Positions 1-7,946 of a stretch of DNA of 52,033 nucleotides are shown piece by piece. The notes beneath the pieces are model-generated. The model searched no databases. It was given only the letters and a program-made list of their open reading frames with translations, and was not told the DNA's origin. The position numbers and the translations under genes are program-made. Position 1 is the first letter of the stretch, and every line of letters begins with the position of its first letter. This DNA is from SIG299 sp964632165 (GTDB lineage: Bacteria; Bacillota; Clostridia; Lachnospirales; Lachnospiraceae), in NCBI GenBank assembly GCA_964632165.1, contig CAZWCZ010000010.1:1-52033 (forward strand), written 5' to 3'.

Positions 1-25
1 CTGCTGAAACCCGCCTGATGAAATC

Positions 26-54
26 TTGACGCAATACCATCTTTGTGGTATACT
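26..54 (+). promoter_or_regulatory. Sigma-A promoter of scfA
   Basis: TTGACG at 26-31 and TATACT at 49-54 are separated by exactly 17 bases, close to the vegetative consensus. The predicted transcription start falls near 61, at the edge of an inverted repeat, which leaves a leader of about 45 nt before scfA. Confidence 0.8.
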
Positions 55-60
55 GAAAAA

Positions 61-80
61 AATGATAGTCGCGTATCATT
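61..80 (+). promoter_or_regulatory. Inverted repeat at the scfA transcription start (possible operator)
   Basis: AATGATA (61-67) and TATCATT (74-80) form a perfect 7-bp dyad around a 6-base spacer, followed by ATCAATT. It lies at the predicted start of transcription. The AT-rich ATGATA/TATCAT half-sites resemble Fur/PerR-type boxes, but the 7-1-7 Fur arrangement is not matched exactly. It could be a repressor site or a small 5' mRNA hairpin. Confidence 0.45.
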
Positions 81-107
81 ATCAATTAGGAGAATGGAGT
101 GTGTATC

Positions 108-254
108 ATGGAAAGAATTAAGACTCTTGAAACTCGTGATCTGTGCGAAAGCGCAAAGAACGGTGGATGCGGCGAGTGCCAGACATCCTGTCAGTCTGCA
201 TGCAAGACCAGCTGTGGTGTTGCTAACCAGCAGTGTGAAAACACAGAAAAATAA
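108..254 (+). CDS. scfA: Six-cysteine peptide SCIFF (RiPP precursor)
   Basis: A 48-residue precursor of the SCIFF family, the near-universal clostridial ribosomal peptide whose partner radical SAM enzyme installs Cys-to-residue thioether links. The start ATG has GGAG at 96-99, 8 bases upstream. The C-terminal core GGCGECQTSCQSACKTSC matches the family and is followed by GVANQQCENTEK. Two things differ from the pattern I know: an extra Cys at residue 13 (RDLCES), making seven cysteines, and Gly at residue 37, directly after the sixth Cys, where the characterised peptide CteA has the Thr that accepts the thioether. A strong promoter lies upstream and an attenuator-like hairpin downstream, with the maturase gene next. 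The biological role of SCIFF peptides is unknown. Family assignment is secure; the consequence of the substitutions is inference. Confidence 0.95.
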   Translation: MERIKTLETRDLCESAKNGGCGECQTSCQSACKTSCGVANQQCENTEK

Positions 255-270
255 GTCATTTCATGAGTGA

Positions 271-299
271 AAATGCTGCTGTAATGGCGGCATTTTTTT
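271..299 (+). terminator. Intrinsic terminator/attenuator between scfA and scfB
   Basis: AATGCTGC (272-279) pairs with GCGGCATT (287-294), with one G-U pair and a 7-base loop, and runs into seven T residues (293-299). It sits between the peptide and maturase genes with no obvious second promoter, so partial read-through would give much more precursor mRNA than maturase mRNA. Confidence 0.8.
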
Positions 300-349
300 C
301 GTTATAAAAAACAACCGGAGAAAACAAAGTTTAAAGGAGAAAAAAAGTT

Positions 350-1732
350 ATGGTACATCAGTATAAACTGAACGGCTACAACATTGTGTTGGATACCTGT
401 TCCGGTTCCGTGCATGTTGTGGATGAGGTAGCATACGATATGATTGCTGCATTCAAGGAGAAGAAAGAAGAAGAAATCGTTGCGGAAATGCTGGAAAAAT
501 ATGCAGATCGTGAAGATGTAACAGAGGAAGACCTGCACCTTTGCATGAAAGATATCCGTACACTCGTAAAAAACGGGAAACTGTATACGGAAGATACGTT
601 TGAGGATATGGCAGGAAAATTCAAAGAACGTTCCGGAAATGTCGTGAAGGCACTTTGCCTGCATGTGGCACATACCTGCAACCTGAATTGTTCCTATTGC
701 TTTGCAAGTCAGGGGAAGTATCATGGCGACCGTGCTTTGATGAGTTTCGAAGTCGGCAAGAGAGCATTGGATTTTCTGATTGAAAATTCCGGCAAGAGAA
801 GAAACCTGGAAGTAGATTTCTTCGGCGGAGAACCGCTGATGAACTGGGATGTGGTAAAACAGCTGGTTCAGTATGCAAGAAGTATTGAAAAAGAACATAA
901 TAAGAATTTTCGTTTTACCTTAACGACAAACGGCATGCTGATCGATGAAGATGTCATTGAATTTGCAAACAAAGAAATGAGTAATGTTGTACTCAGCCTG
1001 GATGGCAGAAAAGAGATCAACGATCTGAAGCGTGTGGATTATGCCGGAAACGGAAGCTATGACCGTATTGTTCCAAAGTTTCAGGAACTTGTAAAGAGCA
1101 GGGGCGGAAAAGGGTACTATATGAGGGGAACGTTCACCCATGCCAATCCGGACTTTACAAAAGATGTTTTCCATATGGCAGATCTCGGATTTACGGAACT
1201 TAGCATGGAACCGGTGGTAAGTTCTCCTGAAGACCCTGCAGCATTGACACCGGAAGATCTGGAGATCGTAAAAGACCATTATGAGATCCTGGCAAAGGAA
1301 ATGATCCGGCGGAAGAAAGAAGGCAGAGGATTTACGTTCTATCATTATATGCTGGATCTGACGGAAGGACCTTGTGTATATAAGAGGATTTCAGGATGCG
1401 GTTCCGGAACGGAATACATGGCAGTCACTCCATGGGGAGATCTGTATCCTTGCCATCAGTTTGTCGGCGATGAAGCTTATAAGCTTGGAGATATATGGAA
1501 TGGTGTGACCAATGAGACATTGCGTGAGGATTTCCGCAGCTGCAATGCATATGCGAGACCGGACTGTAAGGACTGCTGGGCAAAACTTTATTGTTCCGGC
1601 GGATGTGCTGCAAATGCATATCATGCCAGCGGTTCTATCCGCGGGATATATCAACCGGGATGCGAACTGTTTAAGAAACGTATAGAGTGTGCCATTATGA
1701 TAAAAGCGGCAGAGGATGCCATGAAGGAATAA
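350..1732 (+). CDS. scfB: SCIFF radical SAM maturase
   Basis: A 460-residue radical SAM/SPASM enzyme that modifies the SCIFF peptide encoded just upstream. Residues about 1-85 form an N-terminal peptide-recognition-like region (MVHQYKLNGYNIVLD). The radical SAM cluster motif CNLNCSYC is at residues 110-117 (Cys 110, 114, 117), followed by FFGGEPLMN, the GGE motif that contacts SAM. The C-terminal third (from about 340) carries the SPASM/twitch cysteines, including GPCVYKRISGCGSG, DLYPCH, DCKDCWAKLYCSGGC and QPGCEL, expected to bind auxiliary 4Fe-4S clusters. AAGGAG at 334-339 supports the start. The length fits characterised homologues such as CteB. The decarboxylase gene follows after 7 bases. 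Confidence 0.95.
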   Translation: MVHQYKLNGYNIVLDTCSGSVHVVDEVAYDMIAAFKEKKEEEIVAEMLEKYADREDVTEEDLHLCMKDIRTLVKNGKLYTEDTFEDMAGKFKERSGNVVKALCLHVAHTCNLNCSYCFASQGKYHGDRALMSFEVGKRALDFLIENSGKRRNLEVDFFGGEPLMNWDVVKQLVQYARSIEKEHNKNFRFTLTTNGMLIDEDVIEFANKEMSNVVLSLDGRKEINDLKRVDYAGNGSYDRIVPKFQELVKSRGGKGYYMRGTFTHANPDFTKDVFHMADLGFTELSMEPVVSSPEDPAALTPEDLEIVKDHYEILAKEMIRRKKEGRGFTFYHYMLDLTEGPCVYKRISGCGSGTEYMAVTPWGDLYPCHQFVGDEAYKLGDIWNGVTNETLREDFRSCNAYARPDCKDCWAKLYCSGGCAANAYHASGSIRGIYQPGCELFKKRIECAIMIKAAEDAMKE

Positions 1733-1739
1733 ACAAAGC

Positions 1740-3104
1740 ATGAATACACCGATTTGCGATTTTGTAAAAGAATATGCAGTGTCCCAAGGAAGCAGATTTC
1801 ATATGCCGGGGCATAAGGGAATGCCGTTTCTGGGATGTGAAGCAATGGATATTACAGAGATTGCAGGGGCAGATGAACTGTATGGAGCAGAAGGCATCAT
1901 TGCAGAGAGTGAAAAAAATGCATCCGTACTTTTTGGGACAGCACGAACGGTATTTTCAACGGAGGGGTCCAGTCAGTGTATCCGTGCCATGCTGCATCTT
2001 GTGACCATGCACAGAAAAGAGGGGAAACGCCCGCTTCTTGTTGCGGCAAGAAACGTACACAAGACATTTTTGTCAGCGGCAGTTCTTTTGGATGCAGAGG
2101 TTGTCTGGCTGCAGAGCAAAGAACGTGCTTCTTTATGCAGCAGCCCGGTCCGGAAGGAAGAACTCAGGCATACATTGCAGAAACTGAAGGATTCCGGAAG
2201 AAAACCGGATGCAGTCTATGTGACCAGTCCGGATTATCTTGGAACGGTAGCAGACATTCCGGGACTTGCTTTGGTATGTCATGAATATGGAACAGTACTG
2301 GCAGTAGATAATGCACATGGCGCCTACCTGCATTTTCTTGAAATCCCGCAGCACCCGATGGATCTGGGAGCAGACATCTGCTGTGATTCGGCACATAAGA
2401 CATTGCCGGTGCTTACCGGGGGAGCGTATCTGCATATCAGTAGAAATGCGCCGGAAGAGTGGGGAGAACAGGCAAAACCGGCGATGGAACTGTTTGGTTC
2501 TACCAGTCCGTCATATCTGATCCTGCAGTCGTTGGATCTGTGTAACCGCTATCTGGCGGAGGGTTATGAAAATCGACTCAGCGATATGCAGGCAAAGGTT
2601 GTGCAGACCAAAAAGGTATTAGAACAGAACGGATGGGAATGCAGGTCATCCGAACCGTTGAAGATTACGGTATGGGCACCGGAGGAAAGTAACGGAAAAG
2701 AACTGGCACAATATCTGCGGGAGCATCAGATAGAATGTGAATATGCCGACACGGATATGGTGGTACTGATGGTGACACCGGAAAATCAGGACAGCGATCT
2801 AAAACGGCTGACGGAAATTCTGACGGAATCGAAAGTACCTGGGAAAGGCGGCAGCCGTAAGGGTGCGTCAGATCCTCCGAAATTCTGTCTTCCAAAGGCA
2901 GGATGCCCGATCCGGAAAGCGTATTTTTCGGAAGGAGAAGTGATCCCGGTAGAAAAGGCAGAGGGGCGCATCTGCAGGAGAGCAACCGCAACCTGTCCGC
3001 CGGCAGTACCGATCGTGGTGCCGGGAGAATATGTAGACAAAGCAGCCATAGAATGTTTTCGGTATTACGGTATGGAGAAGATTGATGTGATCAGAGAGGA
3101 GTAA
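1740..3104 (+). CDS. Orn/Lys/Arg decarboxylase-family PLP enzyme
   Basis: A 454-residue fold-type I PLP protein of the 'major domain' Orn/Lys/Arg decarboxylase family. Near the N-terminus it has SRFHMPGHKG and GADELYGAEG, both typical of the family, then TEGSSQCIRAM (phosphate-binding region), DNAHGAYLHF and DSAHKTLPVLTGGAYLH, where Lys220 should hold PLP. The C-terminal region (PGEYVDKAAIECFRYYG) matches the family's small C-terminal domain. At about 450 residues it is the short, Bacillus YaaO-like class rather than the 700-residue inducible enzymes, so the substrate (lysine, arginine or ornithine) cannot be stated. AAGGA at 1724-1728 is the likely ribosome site. It starts 7 bases after scfB and is followed after 4 bases by the flavin reductase, so co-transcription is likely. 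Confidence 0.85.
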   Translation: MNTPICDFVKEYAVSQGSRFHMPGHKGMPFLGCEAMDITEIAGADELYGAEGIIAESEKNASVLFGTARTVFSTEGSSQCIRAMLHLVTMHRKEGKRPLLVAARNVHKTFLSAAVLLDAEVVWLQSKERASLCSSPVRKEELRHTLQKLKDSGRKPDAVYVTSPDYLGTVADIPGLALVCHEYGTVLAVDNAHGAYLHFLEIPQHPMDLGADICCDSAHKTLPVLTGGAYLHISRNAPEEWGEQAKPAMELFGSTSPSYLILQSLDLCNRYLAEGYENRLSDMQAKVVQTKKVLEQNGWECRSSEPLKITVWAPEESNGKELAQYLREHQIECEYADTDMVVLMVTPENQDSDLKRLTEILTESKVPGKGGSRKGASDPPKFCLPKAGCPIRKAYFSEGEVIPVEKAEGRICRRATATCPPAVPIVVPGEYVDKAAIECFRYYGMEKIDVIREE

Positions 3105-3108
3105 AAAG

Positions 3109-3672
3109 ATGGCAAAACAGACATTTAAACCGGGGAATATGGTATATCCGCTTCCTGCACTGATGATCAGCTGTAAGCGGCCGGGGGAAAAGGCGAATAT
3201 TATTACGGTAGCCTGGGCGGCAACCGTGTGCAGTACACCACCGATGGTTTCCATTTCGGTGCGTAAAGAGAGGTATTCTTATGATATTATTAAGGAAACA
3301 GGAGAATACGTGATCAACCTGACGACAAAAGACCTTGCCTATGCAACGGATCTTTGTGGAGTAAAGTCGGGCAGAGAGATTGATAAATTCAAAGAAGCTC
3401 GTCTGACGGAACAGCCGTCACAGGTCATAAAGGCTCCCGGGATTGCAGAAAGTCCGGTAAATATCGAATGTAAGGTAACGGACATTAAAGAACTGGGCAG
3501 TCATTCCATGTTCATTGCAGAAGTAGTAAATGTACAGGTGGATGATAAATATATGGATGAAACCGGAAAATTCCATTTGAATGATGCCGGCCTGATCACA
3601 TATTCTCATGGAGCATACAGAGAATTGGGACCGCAGATCGGAACGTTCGGTTATACGGTAAAGAAAAAGTAA
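3109..3672 (+). CDS. Flavin reductase-like (flavoredoxin) domain protein
   Basis: A 187-residue FMN-binding split-barrel protein of the flavin reductase/flavoredoxin family. Diagnostic stretches are YPLPALMISCKRPGEKAN near residues 15-32, NIITVAWAATVCSTPPMVSISVRKERYSYDII (FMN-binding core) and GEYVINLTTKDLAYATDLCG, followed by the usual KFKEARLT segment and a C-terminal GLITYSHGAYRELG. These proteins bind FMN and shuttle electrons or reduce flavin in anaerobes; the physiological partner is unknown. It begins 4 bases after the decarboxylase gene with GAGAGGAG just before the start, so the two are probably translated from one mRNA. Confidence 0.85.
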   Translation: MAKQTFKPGNMVYPLPALMISCKRPGEKANIITVAWAATVCSTPPMVSISVRKERYSYDIIKETGEYVINLTTKDLAYATDLCGVKSGREIDKFKEARLTEQPSQVIKAPGIAESPVNIECKVTDIKELGSHSMFIAEVVNVQVDDKYMDETGKFHLNDAGLITYSHGAYRELGPQIGTFGYTVKKK

Positions 3673-3699
3673 GAACAGTGGAAAAGGGAAAGTGATAGT

Positions 3700-4140
3700 A
3701 TGGGAAAGGTTGCAGTCAGTGCCTGCCTGCTCGGCTATAATTGCAAATACAACGGCGGAAACAACAAAAACGAAAACGTATTGAAATTCCTTGACGGGAA
3801 AGAAATCATTCCGGTCTGTCCGGAAGTGGCGGGAGGACTTACGGTGCCGCGTACTCCGTCGGAATTGAGAAACGGAATTGCCTGGGATGCGGATGGAAAT
3901 AATGTAGATGCGTCATTTCGCATTGGAGTAGAAAAAACACTAAAAAAATTAGAGCAGGAAGAAATTGATTTTGCGGTTCTTCAGTCGAGAAGTCCTACCT
4001 GCGGGGTAAAACAGATTTATGACGGGACATTTACCGGAACACTGATCCCCGGACAGGGTGTCCTTGCAAAAGCGCTGTCAGAACGAGGATATCAGCTGAT
4101 AGATGCGTCAGACCTTGCGCCTGACGCAGTAAAAAGCTGA
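3700..4140 (+). CDS. DUF523 family protein
   Basis: A 146-residue protein of the DUF523 (YbbK-type) family. The N-terminus VAVSACLLGYNCKYNGGNN and the middle PVCPEVAGGLTVPRTPSE with conserved Cys and Arg residues are the family signature. LQSRSPTCGVKQIYDGTFTG is the second conserved block. The paired Cys clusters (about residues 9, 15, 39 and 103) suggest a metal or thiol-linked function, but no activity is established for the family that I can apply here. It lies 27 bases after the flavin reductase on the same strand and is convergent with the deacetylase gene at 4157, with only 16 bases between the stop codons. Confidence 0.85.
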   Translation: MGKVAVSACLLGYNCKYNGGNNKNENVLKFLDGKEIIPVCPEVAGGLTVPRTPSELRNGIAWDADGNNVDASFRIGVEKTLKKLEQEEIDFAVLQSRSPTCGVKQIYDGTFTGTLIPGQGVLAKALSERGYQLIDASDLAPDAVKS

Positions 4141-4156
4141 TGGTCAGAACATTTTT

Positions 4157-5062
4157 TTAGTATTCTTTTAAAATCCCGGAAGGGGAAGGTGTCACATCGG
4201 CCTGCTGAGGGTGGTTAAGACCGGTGACATATTGCCTCCCTTCGTGATCCATTTGATAGTTTTCGGTATAGATAAGGTTAGAAACAGTCACAAATTCATA
4301 ACCTTGCTTCTTTAATTCTATAATTATTTTTTCCAGAGCATCTTTGGTATATTTAGCCCCATTGTGCATCAGTATGATAGAACCGTTGCCTAGATGTTTG
4401 TGCGAGGTAACGGTTCGGAAAATGGAATCGGCACCATAGTCTTTCCAATCGAGAGAGTCAACATCCCATTGGATGACATGGTATCCGAGCTCATTTGCGG
4501 CTTTTATGACGGTATCGTTATAATCACCGTAAGGAGGACGAAAGAGCGTCATTTCATTTCCGGTCAGTTCTTTTACTTTTTCATGAACTTTTATCAGCTC
4601 TTCTTTGCATTGTTCCAGGGAAAGGGTGGACATTTGTTTGTGGTTTTCACTGTGATTTCCGATCTCATGTCCTTTTTCTGCAATGGTTTTGATATCCTCC
4701 GGGAAAGCAGAGACCCAGCCTCCGGTAAAAAAGAAAGTGGCTTTGATATCCTGACGGTCGAGAATTTCAAGAAGTGTGGCAGTATCTTCATTGCCCCAGG
4801 CACCGTCAAAAGTCAGGGCGATCTGTTTTCTATCGGTTTTTACACAATAAATGGGAAGCTCTCTTTCTTTGATAAGCGAGGGAGCCGAAACGGAAATGGT
4901 GGTTCCGGTAAAAACGGAGCGGAATGCTCCGCCTGTCGTACGGTCAACCAAAATGGCGGTTAAAAGAAGGGCAGAAATAACAAAGAGGCCTGCCCCGATA
5001 AAGCGGGAAAGATTATTTTGAATGGTTTTGCGTGAGAACAGATCAGAGAATATGGACTTCAT
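4157..5062 (-). CDS. Membrane-anchored polysaccharide deacetylase (NodB fold)
   Basis: A 301-residue NodB-homology deacetylase with one N-terminal membrane segment (FIGAGLFVISALLLTAILV), so the catalytic domain should be outside the cell; the likely substrate is peptidoglycan or another N-acetylated glycan. Motifs in order: ALTFDGAWGNEDT (motif 1), KATFFFTGGW, GHEIGNHSENH (metal-binding H-x3-H), FRPPYGDYN, QWDVDSLDW and ILMHNG. Motif 1 has TFDG where canonical enzymes have TFDD, so one of the usual metal-ligand Asp residues is missing; this is common in clostridial PdaB-like relatives. I chose the ATG at 5062 because GGAAGGA precedes it by 7 bases; a longer ORF start at 5092 has no ribosome site. 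About 30 hydrophilic residues trail the domain. Confidence 0.88.
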   Translation of the reverse strand: MKSIFSDLFSRKTIQNNLSRFIGAGLFVISALLLTAILVDRTTGGAFRSVFTGTTISVSAPSLIKERELPIYCVKTDRKQIALTFDGAWGNEDTATLLEILDRQDIKATFFFTGGWVSAFPEDIKTIAEKGHEIGNHSENHKQMSTLSLEQCKEELIKVHEKVKELTGNEMTLFRPPYGDYNDTVIKAANELGYHVIQWDVDSLDWKDYGADSIFRTVTSHKHLGNGSIILMHNGAKYTKDALEKIIIELKKQGYEFVTVSNLIYTENYQMDHEGRQYVTGLNHPQQADVTPSPSGILKEY

Positions 5063-5136
5063 GACAGATTCCTTCCGGACGGATTGATACATTATTACTA
5101 TATGGGATGGGAAAGGATTTTATGTAGTCAGCAGAA

Positions 5137-5184
5137 CAGAGTTCGTGGAAAATCAGGGAACAGAGTTCGTGGAAAATCAGGGAA
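5137..5184. repeat. 24-bp perfect tandem duplication upstream of the DMT transporter gene
   Basis: The 24 bases at 5137-5160 (beginning CAGAGTTCGTGG) are repeated exactly at 5161-5184. The pair ends 7 bases before the -35 box of the promoter at 5192. It looks like a recent slippage duplication. No dyad or known operator is obvious within the unit. Confidence 0.9.
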
Positions 5185-5191
5185 ATGGTGG

Positions 5192-5220
5192 TTGTGAAAA
5201 CAACGGATCTGTGCTATATT
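5192..5220 (+). promoter_or_regulatory. Promoter of the DMT/ABC exporter cluster
   Basis: TTGTGA (5192-5197) and TATATT (5215-5220) are 17 bases apart, and TGC directly before the -10 makes it an extended -10 element. The -35 sits in a small dyad, GTTGT-GAAA-ACAAC (5191-5204), which could be a regulator site. Confidence 0.65.
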
Positions 5221-5262
5221 ATAAAGTTGTATTATTGTATGAAATAAGGCGGGAAGAAACAA

Positions 5263-6159
5263 ATGAAAAACGGTATAAAGAATACAGGCATGCTGCTTTT
5301 GACGGCAATTATCTGGGGATTTGCTTTTGTGGCACAGAGCGCGGGAATGGAGTATGTCGGACCGTTTACGTTCAGTGCGGTCAGGTGTCTTATCGGTGGT
5401 GCGGTCCTTATTCCGGTGGCAATTGTATGGAGTCGCGGAGAAGAAAGAAAATTTTCTAAAGATTTATTGGCAGGAGGGGTTCTTTGCGGAATCGCACTGG
5501 CAGCAGCCATGAATGTGCAGCAGCTGGGTATCATGACAACGAGTGTCGGAAAAGCCGGTTTCTTGACGGCACTGTATATTGTGATCGTTCCGGTCATAGG
5601 GATCTTCTTTCACAGAAAATGTGCGTATACCGTCTGGATCGGAGTCGTCTGTTCTCTGATCGGACTTTATCTGCTTTGTATGACGGACGGACAATTGCAG
5701 ATGGCAAAGGGAGACTGGCTGCTGATCGCAAGTGCGGTACTGTTTTCCGTACATATTTTACTGATCGATCATTTTTCACCAAAAGTTAACGGAGTACAGC
5801 TTTCCTGTGTCCAGTTTTTGGTTGCAGGGGCTATTTCGTCCGTTGCCATGTTCGCTGCGGAAACACCGACGGCAGCAGGACTTTGGGAGGCAAGATGGCC
5901 GGTTTTATATGCAGGCGTTTTATCAAGCGGTATTGGATATACGCTTCAGATATTGGGACAGAAAAACTATAATCCTACGATCGCCGTACTGATTTTAAGC
6001 CTGGAATCCTGTTTTTCCGTTGTGGGCGGTTTTTTGATCCTCCGGGAAGAACTGTCGGAACGGGAACTGCTTGGATGCGTATTGATGTTTGCCGCCATCG
6101 TTCTGGCACAGCTTCCGAAAAGGCAGAAAAAAGAACGTGCGGCATTACAGGGAGAATGA
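5263..6159 (+). CDS. DMT/EamA family transporter
   Basis: A 298-residue integral membrane protein of the drug/metabolite transporter superfamily. Two EamA repeats are visible: the first starts GMLLLTAIIWGFAFVAQSAG (typical 'WG.F' motif, about residues 8-28) with the following AVRCLIGG, and the second starts KGDWLLIASAVLFSVHILLID (about 160) and ends in LESCFSVVGGFLILREELSERELLGC, a highly conserved family block. About ten membrane helices can be counted. The C-terminus is basic (PKRQKKERAAL). Substrate cannot be read from sequence. It is first in a cluster with two ABC exporter half-subunits and a ROK kinase; the next reading frame begins within about 20 bases, suggesting one operon. Confidence 0.88.
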   Translation: MKNGIKNTGMLLLTAIIWGFAFVAQSAGMEYVGPFTFSAVRCLIGGAVLIPVAIVWSRGEERKFSKDLLAGGVLCGIALAAAMNVQQLGIMTTSVGKAGFLTALYIVIVPVIGIFFHRKCAYTVWIGVVCSLIGLYLLCMTDGQLQMAKGDWLLIASAVLFSVHILLIDHFSPKVNGVQLSCVQFLVAGAISSVAMFAAETPTAAGLWEARWPVLYAGVLSSGIGYTLQILGQKNYNPTIAVLILSLESCFSVVGGFLILREELSERELLGCVLMFAAIVLAQLPKRQKKERAALQGE

Positions 6160-6180
6160 GTGGAAAAGGAGAAAAAACGG

Positions 6181-7944
6181 ATGAAAAAACTGCTTGTGTT
6201 TTTAAAAGATTATAAGAAAGAAAGTTTGCTTGCACCATTATTCAAAATGTTGGAAGCAATGTTTGAATTATTTGTACCGCTTGTTATGGCAGCAATTGTA
6301 GATGTGGGGATTCAGCAGAATGATTATCCTTATATCATCAAAATGGGGCTTTTGCTTGTATTGCTTGCTGTTGTCGGTCTCGGAAGTTCTGTGACGGCAC
6401 AGTACTTTTCGGCAAAAGCAGCGGTAGGATTTGCCACAAAGATAAAACATGCTTTATTTGAACATATCCAGGCAATGGATTATGCAAAGACAGATGCCAT
6501 TGGTACTTCAACTCTTATTACGAGACTGACCAGCGATATGAATCAGGTGCAGTCCGGGGTAAATATGGTACTTCGTCTGTTCCTGCGCTCGCCGATCGTT
6601 GTATTTGGTGCGATGATCATGGCATTCAGCATTGATTTTAAGGCAGCATTGATTTTTGTGGTAACGATCCCTCTCCTTTCGATCGTTGTATTCGGGATCA
6701 TGCTGATCAGCATTCCTCTTTATAAAAAAGTACAGGCAGCGTTGGACAAAGTACTTGGAATCACAAGAGAAAACCTGAGTGGTGTTCGTGTCATCCGGGC
6801 TTTTTGCAGAGAAGAGAAGGAACAGGAACTGTTTGACGGTCATAACGACAGACTGACGACGCTCCAGTTGTATGTTGGAAGAATATCGGCATTAATGAAT
6901 CCGATCACATATATCATTGTCAATGGTGCAACGATCGTGCTGATCTATACCGGAGCAGTGCAGGTAGATGAAGGAATCCTCACACGAGGAGAAGTTATCG
7001 CACTGGTCAATTATATGTCACAGATCCTGGTGGAACTCGTAAAGCTTGCCAATCTCATCATTACCATAACAAAAGCCGTTGCGTGCGGAAACCGTATCCA
7101 GGCAGTACTTGATACTCCGGCGGGGATCCGCGTGTATTCCGAGGAAGAGGCTGCAAAGGAGGCAAAACAGACTCCGGGACTTTTTGAAAAGGCAGATGCA
7201 GAATGTAAAGTCTGTTTTGAACATGTGACGTTGCGTTATCCGGGAGCCGGCGCGGACTCTCTGAGTGATATTGACGTGTCGGTAAAAAAGGGGGAAACCG
7301 TTGGTATCATTGGTGGAACGGGTTCGGGAAAATCTTCTTTGGTACAGATGATCCCGAGATTTTATGATGCAACCGGCGGCAGAGTGTCTGTTGACGGAAA
7401 AGATGTTAAGACGTATGCCCCGGAGGAATTGAAGAAAAAAGTAGGAGTAGTTCCGCAGAAAGCACTGCTATTCCGTGGTACGATCCGTGACAATATCTGT
7501 TGGGGAAAAGAAGATGCAACGGACGCGGAAATCTGGAAAGCGTTGGAGACTGCACAGGCAAAGGAATTTGTTGAGGAAAAAGAAGGAAAGCTTAATTTTG
7601 AAATACAGCAGGGCGGCAGAAATCTTTCCGGCGGACAAAAGCAGCGTCTGACGATTGCCAGAGCACTTGTGAAACAGCCGGAGATCCTGATCCTGGATGA
7701 CAGTGCATCGGCACTCGATTATGCTACTGATGCGGCACTGCGCCGTGCGATCCGGGAACTGGGAGACCAGATGACGGTGTTTATCGTTTCTCAGAGGACG
7801 GCATCCGTTCTGCATGCAGATAAGATCATCGTATTAGAGGACGGAGAAGTGGCAGGGATCGGTACGCATGAAGAACTTCTCGCTTCCTGTGCGGTCTATA
7901 AAGAAATACATGAATCACAGCTGACAAAGAGAGAGGAGGCGTAA
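6181..7944 (+). CDS. ABC exporter half-transporter, degenerate-site subunit
   Basis: A 587-residue fused membrane plus nucleotide-binding subunit of an ABC-B type heterodimeric exporter. Six membrane helices occupy about residues 10-300. The ATPase domain has Walker A GGTGSGKSS (residues 378-386), Q-loop VVPQKALLF, intact signature LSGGQKQR, and Walker B ILILDDSASALD in which the catalytic Glu is Asp (D507). Asp here marks the subunit that contributes the non-hydrolysing site in heterodimers of the TM287/288, LmrCD and BmrCD kind. I chose the ATG at 6181 because AAAGGAG precedes it with good spacing; a GTG at 6160, overlapping the previous stop, is possible. Its partner begins 2 bases after the stop. 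Substrate unknown; drug or lipid-like molecules are typical. Confidence 0.92.
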   Translation: MKKLLVFLKDYKKESLLAPLFKMLEAMFELFVPLVMAAIVDVGIQQNDYPYIIKMGLLLVLLAVVGLGSSVTAQYFSAKAAVGFATKIKHALFEHIQAMDYAKTDAIGTSTLITRLTSDMNQVQSGVNMVLRLFLRSPIVVFGAMIMAFSIDFKAALIFVVTIPLLSIVVFGIMLISIPLYKKVQAALDKVLGITRENLSGVRVIRAFCREEKEQELFDGHNDRLTTLQLYVGRISALMNPITYIIVNGATIVLIYTGAVQVDEGILTRGEVIALVNYMSQILVELVKLANLIITITKAVACGNRIQAVLDTPAGIRVYSEEEAAKEAKQTPGLFEKADAECKVCFEHVTLRYPGAGADSLSDIDVSVKKGETVGIIGGTGSGKSSLVQMIPRFYDATGGRVSVDGKDVKTYAPEELKKKVGVVPQKALLFRGTIRDNICWGKEDATDAEIWKALETAQAKEFVEEKEGKLNFEIQQGGRNLSGGQKQRLTIARALVKQPEILILDDSASALDYATDAALRRAIRELGDQMTVFIVSQRTASVLHADKIIVLEDGEVAGIGTHEELLASCAVYKEIHESQLTKREEA

Positions 7945-7946
7945 AC

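Noticed and set aside
302..898. Minus-strand ORFs across scfB
   Set aside because: They overlap a clearly conserved radical SAM gene and have no ribosome sites or family motifs.
4104..4128. Hairpin GCGTCAG/CTGACGC as terminator of the DUF523 gene
   Set aside because: It lies inside the coding end and has no T tract directly after it; only the more distant T run at 4152-4158 could help.
6160..6180. GTG start for the first ABC exporter subunit
   Set aside because: ATG 6181 has AAAGGAG at proper spacing; the GTG only adds a lysine-rich segment. It remains possible by coupling with the preceding stop.
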